Assembly (NCBI GenBank): GCA_009772895.1
Contig: WOUP01000002.1
Span: forward strand, 372,001 to 436,000
Origin: Puniceicoccaceae bacterium 5H
GTDB lineage: Bacteria; Verrucomicrobiota; Verrucomicrobiia; Opitutales; Oceanipulchritudinaceae
Direction: 5' to 3'
DNA length: 64,000 nt
The position numbers and the translations under genes are program-made. Below, one piece after another: positions 1 to 8,453 of the stretch (positions within the stretch are counted from its first letter, which is position 1; each line of letters opens with the position of its first letter). The notes beneath the pieces were generated by a model that was not told the DNA's origin, searched no databases, and worked only from the letters and a program-made list of their open reading frames with translations.

Positions 1-329
1 AGCAGAAACGAGTCCTCGTCGATCTTCACGCCCTCGAGCTCAATGAAGCGCTGGCCGATGGGCTTGATGTAGGCCACGCGCTTGAAGTGCTGCTCCAGGG
101 CGTTGAACAGGCCGAGGCAGGTGGTGGTCTTGCCGTCGTTCTGGCGCGTGGCGGCGACGAAGAGGCGCGGGATTTCGCGGTTGAGCGGCGTCAGCTGCAG
201 GGCCTGGCTCGGCTGGCGGGGAAAGCCCCCGTCCGGCGAGAAGTAGTTGGCGATTTCACGTTCGGTCGGCGACGCGGCACGTGAGACGACCGGTTCCTTT
301 TTTTCGCGGGGGGACTCGCCGGGAATCAT
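1..329 (-). CDS. BioD-like P-loop protein, N-terminal part (partial)
   Basis: Only about 109 N-terminal residues lie in the window; the gene runs off the left edge, so the ORF track does not list it. A charged leader is followed by a P-loop-like segment, ATRQNDGKTTT (residues 60-70), and then a segment reading VAYIKPIGQRF. This resembles the dethiobiotin-synthase/cobyrinate-synthase fold that forms the N-terminal domain of long bacterial Pta proteins or stands alone as a DRTGG-type protein. The ATG at 329 overlaps the TGA of pta (ATGA, 326-329), so the two are probably translationally coupled. A role in acetate or acetyl-phosphate metabolism is inferred from this context only. The DRTGG domain, if present, lies outside the window. 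Confidence 0.8.
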   Translation of the reverse strand, partial: MIPGESPREKKEPVVSRAASPTEREIANYFSPDGGFPRQPSQALQLTPLNREIPRLFVAATRQNDGKTTTCLGLFNALEQHFKRVAYIKPIGQRFIELEGVKIDEDSFL

Positions 330-1390
330 AAGCTCTCTGTGGTGACGGTTTCGGAATCGTTGGAATATAGCAGTCGCCGGTCGATCGCCTGGCAGGCGGT
401 GACGACGGCCGTGCCGAAAATATCGTAGCTGTGCGCGCCGCGGCTGATTTCTGCGCAAGGCTTGTCCAGCCCGATGATGATCTGGCCGTAGGTGCGGGCG
501 CCCGCCACGAGCTGGATCATCTTGGAGGCAATGTTGCCCGAGTTGAGGTCGGGAAAGACCAGCACGTTGGAGTGGCCCGCTACCGGGTCCCCGGGCAGGC
601 CCTTTTGCTCGGCTACGAGGGGGCTCAGGGCGGCGTCGAGTTGCAGCTCGCCCTCGATCTGACACTTCAGGTGCAGCGTTTCCGCCCGCTTGCGCGCGAT
701 GTCGCGGGCCTCCCGGATCTTGGTGATCGACGGGTGCACGATCTTTTGCGCATTGGTGGCAAAGCTCAGCATGGCGACCCGCGGTTCCTCGTTGGTCAGG
801 TGGTGGGCGATGCGCGCGGTCGAGACGGCGATGTCCGCCAGTTGCTCGACGTTGGGCTCCGGGATGACGCCGCAGTCGGCGAGGAAGAGCAGCCCGTTGA
901 GGCCGAAATTGGGGTTCTCCTGGTCGAGGATGAGCATCGACGAAGCACTCTTGACTCCCTTTTGCGTGGGGATGAAGCGGAAGAGCGAGCGCAGGCCGCT
1001 GGAGGCCGACATGGTCGCTCCGGCCACGAGTGCATCGACGCGGTGGTTTTCCAGCATCAGGGCAGCGAAGTTGTGCCGGTCGAGCAGGATGCGCTGCTTC
1101 TCCTCGTCCGACGCCTCCGCATACTTGGGATGCTGGTCGATCATCGGCCGGAAGATCTCGAAATCTTCACTGCGATCGGGCTCCAGGATGCGGATACCGT
1201 CGAGGCGAATGTCGAGCCGCCGCGCCCGTTCCTTGATCTCTGCCCGGTCACCGAGCAGGACGGGCACACCGCAGCGCCGCGTCACGAACTGGCGTGCCGT
1301 CTGGATGATCCGGGGGTCGTGCCCCTCCGGAAAGACGACGCGCTTCGGGTGGCGTTGCAGCTTGCCCAGTAACTGGTCGATCAGGCCCAT
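326..1390 (-). CDS. pta: Phosphate acetyltransferase
   Basis: This 354-residue protein matches a stand-alone PTA_PTB catalytic domain, which interconverts acetyl-CoA and acetyl phosphate in the cytoplasm. Visible family signatures are the N-terminal KRVVFPEGHDPRII, the central VDALVAGATMSASSGLRS, MLSFATN, and the C-terminal NVLVFPDLNSGNIASKMIQ. Length is typical for the short form that lacks the fused BioD/DRTGG half; that half appears to be the next gene downstream, overlapping by 4 bp. No acetate kinase gene is nearby. Some phosphate butyryltransferases share this fold, but the motif set favours Pta. Confidence 0.93.
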   Translation of the reverse strand: MGLIDQLLGKLQRHPKRVVFPEGHDPRIIQTARQFVTRRCGVPVLLGDRAEIKERARRLDIRLDGIRILEPDRSEDFEIFRPMIDQHPKYAEASDEEKQRILLDRHNFAALMLENHRVDALVAGATMSASSGLRSLFRFIPTQKGVKSASSMLILDQENPNFGLNGLLFLADCGVIPEPNVEQLADIAVSTARIAHHLTNEEPRVAMLSFATNAQKIVHPSITKIREARDIARKRAETLHLKCQIEGELQLDAALSPLVAEQKGLPGDPVAGHSNVLVFPDLNSGNIASKMIQLVAGARTYGQIIIGLDKPCAEISRGAHSYDIFGTAVVTACQAIDRRLLYSNDSETVTTESL

Positions 1391-1480
1391 CGTAAAAGTG
1401 CCACATTGGCGATAGTCGGGCAGAGCCTGTCCGTTACGGCCGCAAGCCTCAAGTGGAAAGTCGCTGCAGCAGCGATGTTT

Positions 1481-1522
1481 GGCAAAAGATTGCCACTTAC
1501 CCGTCCCCAGGTAAGTGGCAAT
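1481..1522 (-). terminator. Rho-independent terminator after the 65-aa ORF
   Basis: A perfect 13-bp inverted repeat, ATTGCCACTTACC (1489-1501) and GGTAAGTGGCAAT (1510-1522), encloses an 8-nt loop. Read on the minus strand the hairpin is followed directly by CTTTTG. It lies just downstream of the 1536-1733 ORF and about 90 bp before the pta start, so it probably separates those transcripts. Confidence 0.65.
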
Positions 1523-1535
1523 AGCCCTTGGGTTG

Positions 1536-1733
1536 TTAGATGGTCCGGTACTGGACCAGGTTCCTGCGAAACATTTCGGCGCGCCAGATGTCGCGTGCCT
1601 CGCGCGAAAGCCCTTCCACCGCGACGCTCTGCAGCTGGTGATCGCTGAGGTGGCGGTAAAGGATGTAGAGATACTCCTTGTTGATGGGAGCTTCGCGCAG
1701 GTTCTCCCACAGCTGCTTGAATAGGTTTAGCAT
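1536..1733 (-). CDS. Small hypothetical protein (65 aa)
   Basis: No family is recognised. The predicted product is soluble, rich in Arg/Glu/aromatic residues and mostly helical (starts MLNLFKQLWENLREAPINKE, includes REARDIWRAEMFRRNL). It has no signal peptide or membrane segment. Codon third positions are mainly G/C like the neighbouring real genes. An AGGA lies only about 2 nt before the ATG, so the ribosome site is not ideal. A strong terminator hairpin follows the stop codon, which supports it as a separately transcribed small gene upstream of pta. Confidence 0.6.
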   Translation of the reverse strand: MLNLFKQLWENLREAPINKEYLYILYRHLSDHQLQSVAVEGLSREARDIWRAEMFRRNLVQYRTI

Positions 1734-1824
1734 AGTCCTGTGAATTCGGGTGAAGCAGCCCAGCCAGTGCTGATGCCGCGCTCAAGATTCGCCAACCGCT
1801 AGGATTGGCGCCGACTTCGACGGG

Positions 1825-2157
1825 CTATGCGAGGGGAGGCCCCGCAATGGGGCAGGCGCGTTTTTGCCAGGCGCAGCGCCACGAAGTGTGGACATCCGGC
1901 AGGCGTTGGCCGGTGCTGAACGACCGGCTGAAGGTGGGCAGCGCGGCCGGTTGGGCCTCGTTTCCCGGGCCCGTAAACAGGTCGAGATCCAGCGTTTCGC
2001 CCGCCTCTTCTTCCATCTCGTTGATGGAGGTGGCCACGAGGGTCGACAAATCGCCATTGGCGGCGTGCAACTCCGTCAGCCCGGAAGAGGAAAACTCCGT
2101 CTGGTTCTGCTCGGGATTGACGAGGAGCAGGACCGACCAGAGCCAGAACTGGATCAA
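1825..2157 (-). CDS. Hypothetical small secreted or membrane protein (110 aa)
   Basis: Unrecognised. The annotated start is TTG with no good ribosome site next to it; a GGAGGAAAA about 20 nt upstream suggests the true start may be elsewhere. The N-terminus is hydrophobic (IQFWLWSVLLLVNP), then the chain is acidic (NEMEEEAGETLDLDLF), and codon use in this part is GC3-rich and protein-like. The last 35 residues (Cys/Arg/Pro-rich) look like translated non-coding DNA with short palindromes, so the 3' end is doubtful. It could be a decayed gene. No function can be assigned. Confidence 0.35.
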   Translation of the reverse strand: MIQFWLWSVLLLVNPEQNQTEFSSSGLTELHAANGDLSTLVATSINEMEEEAGETLDLDLFTGPGNEAQPAALPTFSRSFSTGQRLPDVHTSWRCAWQKRACPIAGPPLA

Positions 2158-2250
2158 GGTGCTGATGCTTGAGGATTTTCCTCCGTTTCAGCCCGGGAGT
2201 CAATTCCGATGATCCAAATTAGTGGCGCCGGATGATTTTCCACTCGGCGG

Positions 2251-3861
2251 GTGCGGTTACTTCAGCTATCACCTCGGCTCGTGGCTCGCCTCCGCAGCAT
2301 TTCGATCGTCAGTCTCGCAACCTCCGCCAGCCGGGTGCTGGGCCTCATCCGCGACGTCTGCATGTTTGCCTTTCTCGGCACGGGCCCGGTCAGCTCCGCC
2401 TTCATCCTCGCCTTTACGCTGCCCAACCTCTTCCGGCGGCTGCTGGGGGAGGGCGCGCTGACCTCCGCCGTCGTGCCGGTGCTCTCTCGCAAGCTCGAGC
2501 AGGAGGGCGAGGCCGCGCAGGATGCCCTGCTCAACGCGGTGCTGCGGCGCCTGTTTCTGACGCTGCTGGGCCTCTCCGTGCTGCTGGGCATTGGCTGGTG
2601 GGGGCTGCCGTTGATTCCGGGGCTGGCCGAACGCTGGTACCTCAGCAGCGGCTATGGGCTCATGCTGACGCCCTATCTGGTGCTGATCTGTCTGGCCGCC
2701 ATCCTCAGTGCCGCGCTCAACGTGCGCCAGCGCTTCCTCGTGCCCGCGCTCTCGCAGGTGTGGCTCAACCTCAGCATGATCGCGGCGCTCGGCGGGTTTG
2801 GCTGGGCGCTGGCGGAGACTCCGGAGGCGCGAGCCTGGTGGCTTGCCGGCGGGGTGTTGGTGGGCGGCGTGTTGCAGTGGCTGACCCCGTGGCTGGACCT
2901 GCAACAGGTCGGTTGGGACCGCCGCGCGGGGCGGGGAGAGCCGGTGGATTTGCGGCCCGTCTGGCGCCTTTTCCTGCCCGGCGTCTTCGGCGCGGCGATC
3001 TTTCAGGTCAACGTGCTGGTGTCGCGCCTGCTGGCCTTCAGCCTCAACGATCAGGCGACGGGCATCCTCTACCTCGCCAACCGCCTGATCGAGTTGCCGC
3101 TGGGCGTTTTCGCGGTGGCGGTCAGTACGGTGCTGTTCCCGGAATTGGCCCGTTACGCGGCCCGCGAGGACGGACAGGAGACATTTGCCGAGGCCTACCA
3201 CCACGGGTGGCGCCTCATCATGCTCATCACGGTGCCGGCGGCCCTGGGCCTGGCGGTGCTGGCGGGGCCGATCCTCAGCGCGCTGTTCGCCTGGGGCCTG
3301 TTCGCGGCAGACGACGTGGCGGCGACGATCCCGCCGCTGCAGATCTTCGCCATCGCGGTGCCGTTCTACTCCTGGGCGACGTTGGCCACGCGGGCCTTTC
3401 ACGCGCAGCAAGACATGCGCACGCCGGTCCGACTGGCCGTGCTCAACCTGCTGATGAACCTCGGGCTGAGCCTGCTCCTGATGGGCCCCTACGGCACCTC
3501 CGGTCTCGCCCTGGCCAATCTGCTGACGAGCGTCACGCACTGCATGTTGCTGGCCGTCCTGCTGCGTCGCTACCGGGTGCCGCTTCTGACGCCCACAACG
3601 GGGCTCGCGACCGTCAAGATCATTGCCGCCGGCGCGGTCATGGCGGGGGCCATCGTATGGCTCAAGCCCTTTTCCTGGGACCTGCTGGCGCGCCTCGAGA
3701 CCTTGTTTGCGCCGACCTGGGCGGAAAAATTGCTCAACGCCGGCCTCATCGCCCTGCTCATCCCGCTGGGCGTGGTGGTCTACTTCGGCACCCTCGTCAT
3801 CCTCCGCGAAGGCGAGCTGCACGAGCTGCTGACGGTGATCCGCAAGAAGCTGGGCCGGTAG
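2251..3861 (+). CDS. murJ: Lipid II flippase MurJ (MviN family)
   Basis: A 536-residue polytopic membrane protein that should flip lipid II across the inner membrane during peptidoglycan synthesis. Family signatures include the N-terminal SLATSASRVLGLIRDVCMFAFLG, PNLFRRLLGEGALTSAVVPV, and a mid-protein block (VNVLVSRLLAFSLNDQATGILYLANRLIELPLGVFAVAVSTVLFPEL, in part) in which MurJ residues are well conserved. About 14 hydrophobic segments are visible. Start is GTG at 2251; a GTG at 2281 (VARLRSISIVSL) is an alternative. It is monocistronic or leads into the VOC gene 70 bp downstream. Confidence 0.93.
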   Translation: MRLLQLSPRLVARLRSISIVSLATSASRVLGLIRDVCMFAFLGTGPVSSAFILAFTLPNLFRRLLGEGALTSAVVPVLSRKLEQEGEAAQDALLNAVLRRLFLTLLGLSVLLGIGWWGLPLIPGLAERWYLSSGYGLMLTPYLVLICLAAILSAALNVRQRFLVPALSQVWLNLSMIAALGGFGWALAETPEARAWWLAGGVLVGGVLQWLTPWLDLQQVGWDRRAGRGEPVDLRPVWRLFLPGVFGAAIFQVNVLVSRLLAFSLNDQATGILYLANRLIELPLGVFAVAVSTVLFPELARYAAREDGQETFAEAYHHGWRLIMLITVPAALGLAVLAGPILSALFAWGLFAADDVAATIPPLQIFAIAVPFYSWATLATRAFHAQQDMRTPVRLAVLNLLMNLGLSLLLMGPYGTSGLALANLLTSVTHCMLLAVLLRRYRVPLLTPTTGLATVKIIAAGAVMAGAIVWLKPFSWDLLARLETLFAPTWAEKLLNAGLIALLIPLGVVVYFGTLVILREGELHELLTVIRKKLGR

Positions 3862-3930
3862 GGGCGGCGCGACATTGTCAGGGGCTCCTGAACTTGTCAC
3901 GTGGTGCGATTGCGCCTTGGATATCGAGCC

Positions 3931-4317
3931 ATGCAGTTTGGCCGTTCGACCGTTCTCGTCCGCGACTATGCGGAAGCGCTTGCCTTTTATCGCGACCAGC
4001 TGGGGCTGGAGGTCGTCTACGACGGAGCGACGCCCGATGGTTTTCGCCTGCTGCACTTGGGCTTTCCGGGGCAAACGCCGGCAGGGCTGTGGCTGATGCA
4101 AGCCCAAACGGAAGAACAACGGGCACTGGTAGGTCGTCAGACCGGGGGCTTTCCCTGCTTCGTCCTGTATGTGTCGGACTGCGAGGCGGAGTTCGACCGC
4201 CTCCAGTCGCTGGGGGTCGCGTTTCCCGTGCCACCGCGTCGGGCGGAAGGGGCGACGTTTGCTCATTGCCGGGACCCCTTCGGCAACGAGATCGTGCTGG
4301 TTCAGCTCCCAACTTGA
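3931..4317 (+). CDS. VOC (glyoxalase/bleomycin-resistance) superfamily protein
   Basis: A single-domain vicinal-oxygen-chelate protein of about 128 residues. It opens with FGRSTVLVRDYAEALAFYRDQLGLEVVYD, the classic first beta-alpha-beta unit, and ends with AHCRDPFGNEIVLVQL, the usual C-terminal Asp-Pro-x-Gly-Asn strand. Substrate cannot be told from sequence. The ORF track starts at GTG 3901, but the family N-terminus fits ATG 3931 (MQFGRSTVLV). It is co-directional with murJ and convergent with the beta-helix gene, with only 25 bp between stops. Confidence 0.85.
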   Translation: MQFGRSTVLVRDYAEALAFYRDQLGLEVVYDGATPDGFRLLHLGFPGQTPAGLWLMQAQTEEQRALVGRQTGGFPCFVLYVSDCEAEFDRLQSLGVAFPVPPRRAEGATFAHCRDPFGNEIVLVQLPT

Positions 4318-4342
4318 GGGGACGGGAGCGAGGAGCGTTTGC

Positions 4343-6163
4343 CTACTCCTCCAGCGGAGCCAGCGCGCCGGGGACGCCCGGATGATCCAGGGTCCAGGGC
4401 AGCCAGTCGGCTACCTGTGGCGGCACTTCGCCGGCGGCTTTCAGGCCGGGAAAGTCGGCGCGCGGTGCGAGGCGCTTGAGGATCGGGCTCTGGAAGACCG
4501 GACGGTAGTAGTCGGAGAAGGCCTGGCTGCCCTCGCCGAAACCGCGGTCCTGCAAGGCGCTCAACTCGGTGATCTCGGCGGAGCAGCCCTCTTCGTCGTT
4601 GCCGCCATCGGCGGGGCTCCAGGTCAGCAGGGGCTGCCGGCGATCTTGCTGCACGTAAACGTTGTGGGCCATGCTGGCGACCTGCGGTTCGGTCAACTCA
4701 CCGCAGAGGGAGCCTTCCTGGATCGTTTGCACGAGCGGGAACTTGAAGCCCTCACGCGCGACCATGAGGTTGTTGGCGAGCATGTGGCCGTCGCGCTCGT
4801 CCACGTCCGGACCAGTCGCCGGGTGCCAGCCAAAGTGGTCGTTGGCGGCGCTGCGGGAGGTGCGCTGGATCTTGATCGAGCTGTCGAGCAGCGTGTTCTG
4901 GTAGATCCTGGCATCGCAGCTGTTGAGGATATAGATGCCGGTGCCGCAATTGAAGAATACGTTGCCGGCGACGGTGGCCCCCTTGGAGATCTCGAGGAAA
5001 AAGCCGTTGTCGGTCGTCTCGACCCAGTTGTTGTAAAACTGGCCGTCTACGTTGCCCACGTCGTACCACACGCCGCTGCTGTACGGATTGTCGATGATGA
5101 GGTTGTCGCGTACGACGACGCGGTGCGTCTGGTTGAAAATCTTGATCGCGGTCGGGAAGACGCCTTCGAACTGCTCGATGTTGGTGTGCGTTACGATGTT
5201 GTGCTCCAGCAGGGCGTCGGCGGAGCTGATGACGTAGATGCCCTCGAAGCCGGTGTGCGTGATGAGGCAGTTGCGGATCACGAGGTCGTCTCCGCGGAAA
5301 TAGCCGGCCACGCGCGAACAGTAGGAGATGGTGACGTTTTCGAGTTCCGTGCCGACTACGTCCTTGCCCATTTCCGCCTCGGGGGTGGGACCCTCGCCCT
5401 CGGTGCCCTCGATTTCGAGCGCGCGGTAGGCGTATTGGGTGAAGGTGATGCCGCGGATCTTCGGCCCGAGGCGGTCGGACTTCTTGCCGTGCACCTCACC
5501 TGTTACGCGGGTAAGTGCGTTGTCGAAGGCCGTGATTTCGATTTCGTGCTCCGATGGGTCGACGCCGATGTAGACGTTGCCGTTTTCATAGTCGATCGAG
5601 TAGGTGCCCTCGGTCACTTCGCCTTCCCAGCCGACGACTTCCAGCGGCTCGCCGTCGACAAAGACCATGTCGTAGTTGAAGAGGTAGGGCGGGATCTGGT
5701 TCCCGAGCCGTTCGCGGCGCCACCAATCGGGGGCGACTTCCGGGAAGAGGTGATCCCAGCTGGTGCGCCAGAGGCCGTTGATCTGTTGCTCCCAATCGTC
5801 GGCGACCTGCGAGCCCTTGAGGATCGGGCGCTCGTCGCGGTAGGGCTGCATCGTGATGCCCTGGTTCAGCTCCAGATTGCCGGTGCGGTAGACGCCGCCG
5901 CGCAAGACGATGGCATCTCCGGTCTTCACGTTCGCGATGACAGCTTCCAGGGTAGCGGGCGCGTCGAGGGAGGTGCCTTTGGCCTGGGCATCGCCGTCGG
6001 GGGCGACGTAGTAGACGGTGCCGTCCACTTGGGGTAGGTCGTAGGTTTGGGCGATGGGGCCGTAGTTGCCCATGGAGGGCTGGGCCTGAAGCGGGGGCGC
6101 CGTCAAGCCGCAGAGGGCGACGGCAAAGCAAAGCAAGGTGCGGGGTAGGGCAGGAGTTCGCAT
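4343..6163 (-). CDS. Secreted right-handed beta-helix repeat protein
   Basis: About 606 residues from the ATG at 6163, preceded by GAGGA at good spacing; the longer ORF start in the track lacks this. A signal peptide (LPRTLLCFAVALCGLTAPPLQAQ) targets it to the envelope or exterior. The first domain, YYVAPDGDAQAKGTSLDAPATLEAV then GDAIVLRGGVYRTG, is the N-terminal cap typical of DUF1565/pectate-lyase-like beta-helices. It is followed by repeated NxxV/I-rich coils such as VIRNCLITHTGFEGIYVISS and VVRDNLIIDN. Many such proteins bind or cleave polysaccharides, but no catalytic triad was identified, so substrate is unknown. It lies 52 bp downstream of a ketosynthase gene on the same strand and might be co-transcribed by read-through. 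Confidence 0.8.
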   Translation of the reverse strand: MRTPALPRTLLCFAVALCGLTAPPLQAQPSMGNYGPIAQTYDLPQVDGTVYYVAPDGDAQAKGTSLDAPATLEAVIANVKTGDAIVLRGGVYRTGNLELNQGITMQPYRDERPILKGSQVADDWEQQINGLWRTSWDHLFPEVAPDWWRRERLGNQIPPYLFNYDMVFVDGEPLEVVGWEGEVTEGTYSIDYENGNVYIGVDPSEHEIEITAFDNALTRVTGEVHGKKSDRLGPKIRGITFTQYAYRALEIEGTEGEGPTPEAEMGKDVVGTELENVTISYCSRVAGYFRGDDLVIRNCLITHTGFEGIYVISSADALLEHNIVTHTNIEQFEGVFPTAIKIFNQTHRVVVRDNLIIDNPYSSGVWYDVGNVDGQFYNNWVETTDNGFFLEISKGATVAGNVFFNCGTGIYILNSCDARIYQNTLLDSSIKIQRTSRSAANDHFGWHPATGPDVDERDGHMLANNLMVAREGFKFPLVQTIQEGSLCGELTEPQVASMAHNVYVQQDRRQPLLTWSPADGGNDEEGCSAEITELSALQDRGFGEGSQAFSDYYRPVFQSPILKRLAPRADFPGLKAAGEVPPQVADWLPWTLDHPGVPGALAPLEE

Positions 6164-6215
6164 ACTATCCTCATGGGCCGCAATCCGACACGCCGCAACC
6201 TTGGGCGCCTTCGAA

Positions 6216-7493
6216 TTATAGAACGGGTGTACCGAGCAGGAGGCTGACGTTGCTGCCGCCAAAACCGCAGTTGTTCTTCAGGATGTAGCGGCTCTTGGTG
6301 GCGGTTGGCGCGGTGGGCAGATGGAGGCTTTCGACCTCTGGATCCGGCTCCTGCAAGTTGGCATTGCCCGGGCGGAAACCGTGCCGCATGGACAGGGCGC
6401 ACAGGCCCACCTCAAACGCCCCCGCCATGGAGAGGCCGTGGTCGGACTGGCCCTTGGTGCTCACGACGGGCGGGCAGGGCGTGTCGCCGAAGAACTTGCG
6501 GATTGCCTTGGCCTCGGCCAGATCGCCGGTGGGCGTCGACGTGGCGTGGGCGTGCAGCCAGGAAATGTCTTCGCGCGCAATCTGGGCGTCTTCGACCGCT
6601 CGTTCCATCGCGCGGCAGAGGTATTGGCCCTCGGGCTCGGGTGCCGCGATGCTATAGCCGTCGGCTGACTGGCCCCAGCCGAGCAGTTCCGCGTAGGGCG
6701 TGGCCCCGCGCTCGGCGGCGGCCTCGGCGCTCTCGATGATGAGCACCGCCGCGCCGCCGGTGGCGACAAAACCGTCCCGACGCTTGTCCCAGGGCCGGGA
6801 AGCCGTGGCATCGCCGCCCTGAGAGAGCGCGCGCATGGCGGCAAAGGGCAGCACCGACTCGGCATTGCAGTCTTCCGCGCCCACGACCATGACGCGCCTG
6901 GCGCGCCCGAGGCGGATCGCGTCGATGGCATGGCCTACGGCGTGGCTGGACGAGGTACAGGCGGAGACGAAGCCGAGGTTGGCCCCTCGGATGTGGTAGT
7001 AGGCCCCGAGGTTGAAATTGAGCGTGCCGGAGATCGAGTTGACGACCCCCATCGGATTGCCCCGGCGACCGCGCGTCTCGTAGAGCAGGCGCACGTGCTG
7101 CCCCATCATGAAGGGCGAGCCGGCGGAGGCGGCGAAGAGGGCGGTCTCGTCGTTTGCGAGGTCTGCCGGATCGAGGCCGGCATCGGCAATGGCCTGATCG
7201 GCCGCGCAGACGGCATAGATGCCGTGGGGCGGCAGACTGCGCAGGAACTCACGCCGCACCTTGAAGCGTTCCGGGATCTGCCAGAGCGTCCACGTGTCGC
7301 TCGAGAGATCGAACTCCTTGACCATGCCGGCCACCTTGATCTGCGACTGCCCGTCGGGCATGAACGTATGCGGTGCGATCCCGCTTTGCTGCGTGCGCAA
7401 GGCTTCCAGAACGGCGGAAGCATCGTTACCGATACTGCTGATAAAGCCGAGACCCGTGATGACGGGGCGGTGCGGCCAGTCGAAAGAACTCAC
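6216..7493 (-). CDS. Beta-ketoacyl-ACP synthase (FabF-like, aryl-polyene cluster)
   Basis: A 425-residue full-length condensing enzyme with a complete catalytic set: Cys179 in VSACTSSSHAVGHA, His316 in LHAHATSTPTGD, and His352 in STKGQSDHGLSMAGA, plus the C-terminal NNCGFGGSNVSLL. It should catalyse decarboxylative Claisen condensation for chain extension. Start is GTG at 7493, 2 bp after the stop of the ACP gene, so ACP and KS form a two-gene unit that diverges from the lipoprotein/chorismatase genes. The unusual long insert around residues 60-85 is not typical of primary-metabolism FabF, and the context assigns it to the pigment pathway. Confidence 0.88.
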   Translation of the reverse strand: MSSFDWPHRPVITGLGFISSIGNDASAVLEALRTQQSGIAPHTFMPDGQSQIKVAGMVKEFDLSSDTWTLWQIPERFKVRREFLRSLPPHGIYAVCAADQAIADAGLDPADLANDETALFAASAGSPFMMGQHVRLLYETRGRRGNPMGVVNSISGTLNFNLGAYYHIRGANLGFVSACTSSSHAVGHAIDAIRLGRARRVMVVGAEDCNAESVLPFAAMRALSQGGDATASRPWDKRRDGFVATGGAAVLIIESAEAAAERGATPYAELLGWGQSADGYSIAAPEPEGQYLCRAMERAVEDAQIAREDISWLHAHATSTPTGDLAEAKAIRKFFGDTPCPPVVSTKGQSDHGLSMAGAFEVGLCALSMRHGFRPGNANLQEPDPEVESLHLPTAPTATKSRYILKNNCGFGGSNVSLLLGTPVL

Positions 7494-7495
7494 TG

Positions 7496-7849
7496 CTACT
7501 TCGATTCGGAGATTTTCTGGCGGATAAAGCGCCGCAGGTCCGCCACTGTGGCGAGGTCGACCAATTCCTCGTTCTGGATCGTGAGGTCGAAGAGGTCCTC
7601 CAGCATGAAGACGAGCTCGGCGATCGTAATGGAGTCCACGCCCAGGTCTTCGCGCAAACGTGTGCTGTCGGGCAGCTCCGTCACGGGTTGCTCCGGCGGC
7701 TCCGGCAGCAGAAACACGAGGATACGCAGAACGAGTTCGTCCAGGTACGCAGGTTGGCGCGTCTGTTCATAAGCACGGTAGGCCGCCAGGGTTTCGGGCG
7801 GGTGGCCGCGCAGGCGATCGGCGGCTTTGTCGGCAGGGGAGGAACTCAT
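7496..7849 (-). CDS. Acyl carrier protein with N-terminal extension
   Basis: A 117-residue ACP. The phosphopantetheine attachment site is Ser73 in the helix-II motif LGVDSITIAELVF, followed by the acidic recognition helix (MLEDLFDL). The first 35 residues are a hydrophilic extension not found in the usual 75-90-residue ACP. It is immediately upstream of the KS (2-bp gap) and is a different type from the second ACP at 18070-18333, so the pathway likely uses two carriers. A holo-ACP synthase for activation is not present in the window. Confidence 0.88.
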   Translation of the reverse strand: MSSSPADKAADRLRGHPPETLAAYRAYEQTRQPAYLDELVLRILVFLLPEPPEQPVTELPDSTRLREDLGVDSITIAELVFMLEDLFDLTIQNEELVDLATVADLRRFIRQKISESK

Positions 7850-8009
7850 GGGCGCAGTCAGTCTTAGTTGCCGCGTCGTTAGCGGGTGTCAACGGTATTC
7901 CAGACAGTAGAACCGCAGGTTAAACGAAGGAGGGCTCCGCTGCCAGCTCGATTATGCATATCGTTTTCCTGCTTGCGAAATCGTCAGGGAGCCTTAACTC
8001 AGAGAGGCC
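7850..8009. promoter_or_regulatory. Divergent promoter region of the pigment cluster
   Basis: This 160-bp gap separates the leftward ACP-KS unit from the rightward lipoprotein-chorismatase unit and must carry both promoters. On the minus strand a perfect TTGACA (7892 to 7887) is seen, but the -10-like ACTAAG after 18 bp is weak and would leave a very short leader. No convincing operator was found, so assignment of exact promoters is tentative. Confidence 0.35.
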
Positions 8010-8453
8010 ATGAAATCTCGTTTCGCTTCTCTTACGCTCGCGCTTGTGCTCGGTTCTTCCTTTGGCTTCATGGGTTGCCAAGGGCCTTCGACGGCCCCGG
8101 CGGCGACCAAGGCCGAACTCGGGCCGGCTCCGACCACGCCCGTTGCGACCATTTCGATTCCGGGCGGAATGCCGAACAGTGAGGTCAAGAGCGTGGTGGT
8201 CGAGTCCTTCATTCGCCGCCGCTGGGACATCCTCGATGATGGCGATCAGATGGTGAAGGCGCAGCTCATCCACCGCGGCTACGATGCGACCCTCACGGCG
8301 ACCTGGAATGATTCGACCATCCAGATCACGTCCGACTCCTACCGCATCAACAAGGCCGGCGAACCGACCGAACGGGCGGAGCCGGAAGGCTGGATCGCCA
8401 ACCTCGAAAAGGACATCAACGTCCGCCTCGAGACGGCCGCTTATATTGACTAA
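8010..8453 (+). CDS. Predicted lipoprotein of the pigment cluster (unknown function)
   Basis: A 147-residue protein with a lipoprotein signal (SLTLALVLGSSFGFMGC) and a presumptive lipidated Cys followed by a low-complexity Ala/Pro/Thr linker. The mature domain contains KSVVVESFIRRRWDILDDGDQMVKAQLIHRGYDATLTATW and reads as a small alpha/beta fold. Family not recognised. Its TAA overlaps the ATG of the chorismatase gene (TAATG at 8451-8455), so the two should be co-translated. Its link to pigment synthesis or outer-membrane placement is inferred from this coupling alone. Confidence 0.8.
   Translation: MKSRFASLTLALVLGSSFGFMGCQGPSTAPAATKAELGPAPTTPVATISIPGGMPNSEVKSVVVESFIRRRWDILDDGDQMVKAQLIHRGYDATLTATWNDSTIQITSDSYRINKAGEPTERAEPEGWIANLEKDINVRLETAAYID

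Noticed and set aside
2269-4266. 665-aa minus-strand ORF opposite murJ and the VOC gene
   Set aside because: Gln/Arg/His-rich low-information translation that crosses two real genes.
4169-6037. 622-aa plus-strand ORF opposite the beta-helix gene
   Set aside because: Shadow frame; the minus-strand protein has a signal peptide and regular beta-helix coils.
7863-7892. Sigma-70 promoter TTGACA for the ACP-KS unit
   Set aside because: The -35 is perfect but the -10 is poor and the implied leader too short; kept only as a remark in the intergenic entry.
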